Source of the DNA: Protonemura montana
Taxonomy: Eukaryota > Arthropoda > Insecta > Plecoptera > Nemouridae
DNA: 64,000 nucleotides
Direction of reading: 5' to 3'
NCBI GenBank assembly: GCA_947568835.1
Contig: OX387607.1
Location: 4,402,001 to 4,466,000, forward strand
Below, piece by piece: positions 26,001 to 35,000 of this stretch (positions within the stretch are counted from its first letter, which is position 1; every line of letters begins with the position of its first letter). The translations under genes were made by a program, and so were the position numbers. Under the pieces are notes generated by a model that worked only from the letters and a program-made list of their open reading frames with translations, searched no databases and was not told where the DNA came from.

Positions 26001-29000
26001 CCCCTGTTGGAGTCATCTAATATAATTGCACAAAAGAGACTACTCCCCTAGCAATCGTACACACTATATGTGGGTCACTAGGTATTGTGACATTAACGCT
26101 ACCATATTAAAGGAAATATTAATGGGGTTATGCAACTTTATGCAGTCAAAAGCAATACCAAAACTATCAAAAGCGAGGCGAAGATACGATTGTGGAACAA
26201 ACCACACTGGGAGGGGAGGAGGGAGGAGTGCTGTACATAGAAGACATACCCATTAAGTGATACGCCACGGCTGGTGGCATGACGAATATGCCCACCAGCC
26301 AGTCTGCCACGGCGAGACTCATCACGAAGCAGTTGGTTACAGTCCTCAGCCTCCTCGTCGTGATCACCGCCACTATGATCAGTGTGTTGCCCACCTGAAG
26401 ACATAAACCACAAATAGTTGCGGGTGAGTACAGGGTTTATGTATTTGTTTAATTGGCTAATGACAAGGACATTGTTATTGTATTGTTCTTATATTCTAGT
26501 ATGATTTTTATAGGTAGGTTATGTTGTATACAATAAAATAAAATAAAAATACTACTACTTTTTCTAATAATAATAAGAGATATAATATAATATAATGGTA
26601 ATAATATTAGAGGTAATAATATTTTAATATAACCGAACGGTTTGGCGTGTTGAAAACACAGGTTCTCGTGAGATCACCAAAGTTAAGCAACACTGCGCTG
26701 GGTCAGGTATTGGATGGTTGACCTTCCTACACATGACCAGTTCTGTTAAGGAGAGAGGTTGGAGGGATGAAAGTTAGTACAGCAACTTCATTCGCCTTGC
26801 TTATCAGCCTCTCGACAGCATGGATTTGTGGAGGAATCCTGCTGTTCGAGTTGTACCGTCCTCCGGAAGGGACGTTAAACCGGTGGCCCCTTGGTGCTCT
26901 TCGACAGGAGAATAGGCTACGTGCTGGCACCGGGTTTCCCCTCCTCCCTTCTAGGCTAGGCTAGGATCATCATCTTCCTCATCATCATCCACTCATTCAC
27001 CGATGCCATTAGACTAGTGCCGCATGGCCAGATGTCAAAACAGTGCGCCGTTAAACCCCACAAATCAACCAATTAATCAAAGTTAAATAGTTGGAAGTTG
27101 TTTGGGGTAATTTAGGGTTTAGTTGGCCCTTCTCTGAAGAAGGGCGGTGTTAAAACCATGTCCAAATCCATGGTAAATCACATGATAAGGCTACATTAAA
27201 TAAATAGTAATAACAGAAATAATAGTAACCCTCAAAGTTGATTGAACACACTAATACATAAGAACCGCAATCTTGGGCAGACAACTATTTCCATAATGGT
27301 ACGGGAATTACGGTCAGGTGCAAGGTGTTCTCATAGTCCAACACACGATTGAGAACAACTAATTAGTCTCATAAGGACAGCTGATTAGGTCTCTGCTTGC
27401 CCTGGATGATAATAATTATTTGGGAGAATTTATGAGGCACTGTTTTGACAACGGACTCTGTGGCTCTGGTCTACTGGCGTCGGTGAATGAGTAGATGAGA
27501 ATGAACCTCAGATAGCTTAGAAGGTAGGAGGGACACCTGGTACTGGCATGCAGCCTATGCCTGTCGCAAAGCACCAATAGGACTACCGGCTTAACGGCCC
27601 TTCTGAAGGACGGTGGCGAACAACAGGAGTCCTCCACACATTCTTGTTTCCAAGAAATTGATGAGCAAGAAGAGCCGTCCAGAGGTTGATAAGTAAGGCA
27701 AATGAAGTTGCTGAACTAACTTTCATCCCTCCAGCCTCTCTCTCGAACAGAACTGGTCACGTGTATGACGGTCACTCATCCAATACCTGTCCCAGCGCAG
27801 TGTTGCTTGACTTCAGTAATTTCACGAGAACCGGAAACCGTTCGGTTTTGTCCTGGAGTGGTAACCCTCGTTTAGAAATCTTTGAAGGAGTTACGAGTGG
27901 TCTGTACTTCTCGAAGCTGGACTAGATTAATTGGGAGTGTGGTTATTTGGAATGGAAAACGGCAAAATAATGCAGTGAAATTAATTATTTCGTACCTGTC
28001 TAGTTACAAAAATAAAACACCAGTGGGCTGGCGTTCTTTGAAATTAAGAGCCATTACTTGTTGCTCATCCTCTCTCAAATGAGCTGGCGCATAACTATTG
28101 CCTCCATCACCATTACCGTCGCAGATCTGATTTTGCAACCAACAATTACTGGAAATCTTTTGTCTGAAGGTGAACTTTTTGGCAATTATTTGAGCAATAA
28201 CTATTATGGATTTTTGGGACTTTGTTCCCCTCTATTTGGAATAAAGACCATGTGCCTGTGCCAAATCAGAAAGGTTCCTTAAAATATCGTTCTTAAGTTA
28301 CGTATTGCCAAAGCTACCATATCCGTAATCGTAATTAAATCTTCCCGAACGGACTACCACAGCGTAACGGACTGGGCCTTGGATATATTTGAAGATAAAT
28401 ACATCTTCGAAAACCTGATTGTGATTTTGACAGAAATCTTGAGAGTGCCATTTAAGACGCGGTGCTAAAGAGCAAGACCGGTTCTAAATAGTCGAGTGGC
28501 TCACTACCAAAAATATTCTTATTTCGAAAGTGACGAGGCAAATCGGTAAAACAAGACGGGAGTGGTACCAAAAATTGGGTTATGATATAGCTGTCTAGAA
28601 AAGTGGCATTTTAGTGACAGCGTCGGTGAGACCGCGCCGGGGCCGGTCTCACTTTGAAAAAATTGTCATTGAATGGTCAATGGCAAAAAATTCGAAATAA
28701 CTGGAATTTTGCGGGAAGCTTTAAAAGCGTTAATTGTCATGTAGCAATAAGATGTAAAAAAAAACACGAATTTATAAAGTAGATGTGAGAATGTTTTTTG
28801 GAGAGCCGTACCTCGCCGAAACGTCCAGGGCCGCAAACCTCTTCTAACCGGAGCACAACCGTAAAGCACGTCAAATAAGCGTGCACTTTATTTTGTTTTC
28901 TCAAAAACTTTGTCGTTGATAGTCAAGGTCAACCACTACGCAGGGAAACATTTATTAGTTTCTATGAAGTTGCCCGCCTGTGTGAGCCTTGGAAACTAAT

Positions 29001-32000
29001 ATGGGCTCAACCACAACTTGGCGGGGAAAACCTTGACACATGAGCTGACTTCAATATATGTTTGCAACATCTATTTGTAGATCTCTCAATTGAACGAGCA
29101 CCTTCAGTATTTATAGCTATCAGTTGATGGAGCTTGATAGTTTAATCAACGAAATATTATTTCACTCGGGTGGCAGTTGGCATGCGTTATAGCAAAAGCC
29201 GCTGACCTTTGTGCAAAGTTTGTTAGAATCAATTTGAATTCTGGTTAATTAATCTTCTATTCTTACGTTTTGAAGGGACGTAAACACGTTCTGCTTATTT
29301 TATTTAACAGAAATAGTAGTGAAAAAGTTGTTTTAATTTTTTTTAACATTTCTTACGTGTCCGGATCAAAATAAGCGAATGAAAAACTACAGTTTCTAAA
29401 TCAGTAACGTATTTTCATGCGATTTATAATTTATTTATTTGTTAAATTTGTCAGTCATGAGATTATGACAAGGAATATATTTGATTGCAGCCTGTCTTGA
29501 CTCTTGAAGATTATTCAACTCCGGCATCCCTTGTTTCGCTTGGTCTCGAAATTGTTCAGCACCTGTTCCAACTCAATTACTGACGAACACAATTTTCCAA
29601 TGAAATTTCATTCTGCCATCACGAAACCAGTTTCAACTGCTTGTGTATCTGGAAATTGTTCTTGTCGAGACGTTTTATTGGTAACTTAATTGAAATTGGA
29701 TTTGATCTGTGATGCTCGAACAGATAGGTACACAGCAAGACAATCCTTCCACCTGAGTCAGATTCTCTCGGCTCAAGCTGAAGCAGTTCACGGCGTTCAC
29801 GCTCCGTTTGCGTTCGCTGAGAAACGGGTGCGAATCGCAATTAGTGGAAAAGGATCTGCTGAAATATTCCAGAAAGACTTCCAGAAAGACTTACGGATGG
29901 GAGGCGATGTAATTTCCTCGAATGAATTTGAGGGTTCGTTATGAAAAGAAATAGATCCCATTTAAGGGTATGACTTATGTTGGTTTGATCACCATTAGCA
30001 ACGAGAAAAGTCGGTCATTGTAAGGGGACAACGAGCGAGTATCGTCAAAGTGAAATATATTCTCGAAATTCGGATTTATATTAGGGATATTTTAAAAGAG
30101 GATTATTTTTTTTTTCTATGAAACATAATGATGTACAATTGACGAAATTTCTTCGCTAAAAATGTACGTGACGTTTTTCTCAGACGAGCTGAGATATCAA
30201 AGTTGGCCCAAGTAAACATTGAAAGAAAGTAGATTGATTTTCATAATTTAGGTAATAGGTAGCCACGGTACAATTTTCACCAAACTAACTTCGTTTTTTC
30301 CAAAGATTTCGGTACTGATTAACTTCCCTTGTATGACAAACAACATCTTCTTGGACCGAATCTCGAAAGCGAAGTTTATGCTTAGCCATATAATCTGGGG
30401 ATAAAGTTATTATAATCATAATAACAGCCCCTGAATATCTGGGTACACCTTCTGTGATTGGCTGTCCATCTTTAAACTTTAAGAGCTAACTTGAGCTCTT
30501 GTTATTTGGATACGATGGAATCGTATGTTTCACCTGGAATCAATGTTTCACACCATCGAGCTGCGTTTCACCAAATATTTTGACATCCTTTACTCTATCA
30601 AGAAGTAAACGCACACACAACACAAGAGCCATTATCTATTCTTGTCATAACCGCAACGCCGACCAAGAAAGAACGATCTTAATAGTGTCCTTAATGAAAT
30701 TCCTACACCGAAGAAATTTGCATGCCACAGCTACGTTTGCTCAACGACAACCACGTTCGCCGACAGTCTCCGGTTTGGGGCTGCACCTTTGGACGGGGCT
30801 TCATCGGTGACACCATTTTGTGTCCTTGCTAACAGTGGCGGATAGTGATTTTCTTACCTTCTTACCAGCAAGCCTACAGCAAGCAAATAACAGCTTTATA
30901 TATACTTGAACTTGCATCTTGTGATTTTGTTTTATCGTTTCTGATTTTCTTGTATTTATTTCACATTTCACGAAGGAAAATAATGCGATTGCGGAAACGA
31001 TTTATGAGAGAAATTATCGGGCAAGCAAAAAAGAGTTTGACGTATGCATAGGTATTTTAACATTAGGAACTTGAATAACCTTTCAAAAATTGGTGCCCAA
31101 ATAGATATATTATTTTCTTGTTGGGCTGGCGAAGATAACATTTATATAGATTTATATATTTTTTGCCTGATACTATTTTGCAATGTCTTTACTACAAGGT
31201 GCCTTTGGACTAGTAAATCCCAAGTTGTGCCAATTTGGGACTGGTGCAACCCAACCATTGGCCGATTTGGGACTGGGACATGCCAAGAATTGGCCCAGGC
31301 CTGGTACGTAAACTCCACCACAATCTGACACATCTATTGAGCGCCACTGCATGATAACTTCTACACGGTAGCCAAGACTGAGTATCAAGGGAAGGCATGG
31401 GGCGCGCAGTTTCTGTTTCGCCTATCAAGAGCGTCATCTGGCAGGAATCGACCTCGGTTCTTTAGGCAAACAACCGCACGCTAAGCCGTACGCAGCATTA
31501 CAATCTCAGCCTGGGGTGCGGATACGATTTGAGGGATTTCCGGACCGCGCGTCCCAGGAAGAGTGTGCACGTACTTTGGACGAGTTGGAGAATCGCGAGC
31601 TCTGAGAATAGGTTTGAAACGTTCTGGTGGCAGACTGGTAGAGATACTTGTGTGGAAGTGGATGGGTTCCAATGGATCGTTTTTCTTGTGCCGGTGGTTT
31701 TAAAGGGATGGTTAAGTTTTTGTAATTTATTATTAGGAACACTTCTACCCTCTTAAAAATTGGTGTCCAATTGGGGACTCGAACCCCGATTTCAACCTAT
31801 CGCGGGTGTTTCTAACCTATTGGACTCCCTGGACACATAATTTTTGAGTAGTGTTCCTAATAATAAAATACCCCGCGCATTGCAAGCGTTCGATATACAA
31901 ATCAGATTTCACAGATTTTTTACTTGATTTTCCTCAAATTACGCAAATTTTGTGGTAAATGATAGCGATCCATATATGAGACAGCTCAAAGGAAGTGACG

Positions 32001-35000
32001 CAGCACAACGGGACAGCTAAAATAAAATCAATATAAGTATAAAACATGGATCTTCTCAGTTATGAACTCAACTCACAACTAACTACAGTCATACTTCTCT
32101 TTCCAAGCGCAATGAAAGCGCATCGCCGAGTTTGAACGTTAACTGCATCACTTCAGTGCATCTTGTGGGTTACAAAATCACACGAGTGTGCAAGTAGTTT
32201 CCCTGACAAGATATCGCGATAACCCACGCCTTAGTGTTTCAAGAAAACCCGCTGAAGAAACCACGACTCGACTGAAAAGTCGACTGCATTTGAAAGTGGC
32301 TAACTGGAGCGAAGTGTGGTCCGCGTTGTTGACTTCCGTATGACCTATGTTTTCCTGGAACCTTTGCCTTGTCGTGTGGTCGATGTCTATGTCCTTATTG
32401 CAAAAGACACCAAAGTTATTCAAACATAAATATCTTGTCTCGAGAATTTAATTCATGCTCGGCATATTTCTGTATTTCTTCGAAGTTTAGATTGAAGTTT
32501 GCTTCGAAAAGTATGCAACTTGGATATCGGCGTAGAAACATTTCAAAGTCGTTACCTCCATTAATAATAATGGAATAGGAACAGATATACCTAATTTAAA
32601 GAAAATTTGAATTTTCAACCGAACATTCATCATGAAACACGAAGACAATAACAAGAAAAAAATTGGAACCTAATTATAGGTTTCTAATTGAAAATAAATC
32701 CGATCAAAATCCAATTACACTCACACTTTTCGTGGTTAAGCTGCCCTTTTTGTCCCATACGCTACCTGGGCTCACACTCTCGACCATCCCCCCCCCCCCC
32801 CCAAACACACATGGAAACCGTTTCTACGCGCCTGTTACATGCGCCCTGGATAGGGTCACCTGGGTCATCGCGTTCGATCAAGTTGAAAGTGTTGGAGAAA
32901 TGTGCACATGCTTTATAATCAAAAGAGTATCAAATCTACGCACATGTAGTGTATTTTGAAAGTCCAATAAAACCTGCCGAGTGGAATCAGGTTAAAGTAT
33001 ATCATGAGTTTCAACGGGAGCTCTTGAAATGATTGCGCTGCCGTTCATTAGCTATGCTCAATAATTAGTTGCCTCTATGAACTTGATGCACGTAAAGTTG
33101 TGGCTGATGAACGGTTCGATTCATCCCGTTATGGACCATCAACGGCGCCGACGCCGACGCCGCATTGGATGGTGACGCTTTGGTGACTGCCCATTGAATT
33201 GGGAACAAATCGGGGGATAATTAATCGTGATTTACACGACCGCACCTAGAGAAAAATGTGGGAACATCCGAGCTTAGCGAGTGAACGAGTTTGATTTATG
33301 CAATGTTTTTTTTGTCTTTTTTTCGTTTCATCTAATTTGAATAAAAATTTTTGATTTAGTGCTCTTAGTTCGGTCGACTGCGAGATGCAGTGCACTGTTC
33401 CGTTGATATATATATATATATGTATATTAATTGCGTACTGCAATTACAATCTATGACCAAGCAGATGAGAGCAATCATGACATTAGATAAAATAATTGTC
33501 TCTTGTTTTAAGTGCAATTGCGCTGGATCGATTCTCTAATCTGTTCTTGTTTTTCTAAGTAACGCAATGTGCATTTAATGGCAATTGGAACACCGGCAAA
33601 CATTTCGCTTCACCGAGATCGTTTCAAGAGGAGTAACTCTGGTGGATCAGGCAGTGCATACTTTTGTAAATTTGTGATACCGATTTCGTACGAGTCAGGT
33701 GTTAGTAAATCGCTAAGGCTTAGGTAAAATGCTATATTTGTTAGGTAATTTCCAGCTATCAAGCGAATACAGCACACAAATAAAATAAACACTGGATAGA
33801 CCAAAATATGGAGTTGGAATTGTTATTTTATATATTTTATAGGTAGTATTAAAATTACGCTATGATTTTTATGAAAACCTTTCAAAGCGTTGGTTTTAAA
33901 GTTGTTATCTCTATTCCAATTCACTCAATTGATATTTGTAGTAGTCATATTTTAACGGGATTAAAATTAATATCGAATACACTCTCGATTGAAAATTGCG
34001 ACGATTTCGATTGGATCACGATAAGTAACAATTGTGGGGGCTTAAAACCCACCTCACCCTAAACTCGATGGACAATTTTTTTTTACTGTCCCTATTTCGT
34101 GCAGGTTTCTGATTTCTGCAACCCCTAGGTTGTGTTCTAGATCCGTGATCGATGGCTTGAAACTGTCACACATCAAACGCACGTACTCATGAAAAATGAT
34201 GGGAGTTCTTCCATCAATAACCTCTGAATGTTAGTCTTAAACGGGTTATCACCTTTTACATTTTATATTTTACATTTTTTTTAAATTTTTTTAGAAATTA
34301 CCTTTTTGCGTAGGTTGGGAGGTACAAATAAAGTGTCTCAGCAGCTAAAGAAATTTCTAAAAGATTTCTTCGAATTTCGAGCGCACGGCACCTCCATCGA
34401 TCCGTAAATAGCATAGAAATTAAAAAAAAACGTGACACATTGCTTTTGTTAAAGTACAGCGGTGTCTGAACGAAATTTGTGATTTAAATTTATCTGTCTT
34501 ATTGTGCTTTTTGGATGATCAACGAATGTTGTACTAAAAATGAATGTTTTAAAGTTGTCAACTTAGGTACTAATTAGTAAGTCTATTTCCTTCTTACTAC
34601 GTAGCTTTATATTTTTGAAAAGTCCACGACAATAAACCTTAAAATAAATAATTTTTGCTCTGACTGTAGGGCAAACGTAATTTTTAAATCATTTTCAAAT
34701 TCATAACCAGGGAAATATAAAAGTGGTCCAGTTTAATTTAAAAAATGCTACATTCGACGCAAAAGTAGTGATAGGAATACGCTCTGAACACAATTATTTG
34801 GTCCAGGAGCATATTACTTTCCGTTTCCGGTACCAAAGGCACTTTACAAAGGCGTTCTACTACTCGCCTCCAAAGGATAAACTTTAACTTACCACTGTGA
34901 CTGTGATGAGGACGCATAGCATGGCAACCAGACTCAGTTCCTCCCAGGTGTTGTTGGCAGTTGATTCTGTGGTTACGTTGTCTCCGTTGGCGTTCACTGT

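Larger units (their letters stand above)
22130..26249 (-). other. TyrR intron 2 (4.1 kb)
   Basis: Contains three tRNA-like element remnants (22923-22980, 23046-23210, 23636-23880) within 1 kb and the 54-bp minisatellite array 24299-24750. The remaining ~1.5 kb before exon 2 is AT-rich with nothing recognised. Confidence 0.75.
26395..34892 (-). other. TyrR intron 1 between coding exons 1 and 2 (8.5 kb)
   Basis: Contains two 5S-derived SINEs in opposite orientations close to exon 2, repeat B copy 2, the tRNA-like element 31726-31910, a run of 15 C near 32788 and a TA microsatellite near 33406. A GC-rich stretch at 31,200-31,660 with repeated TTTGGGACTGG has no assignable coding content. Otherwise nothing is recognised. 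Confidence 0.75.

Noticed and set aside
26661-26725. 5S rRNA gene
   Set aside because: Only the middle of a 5S-like sequence is present and it continues into a SINE body and tail; it is not a complete 5S gene.
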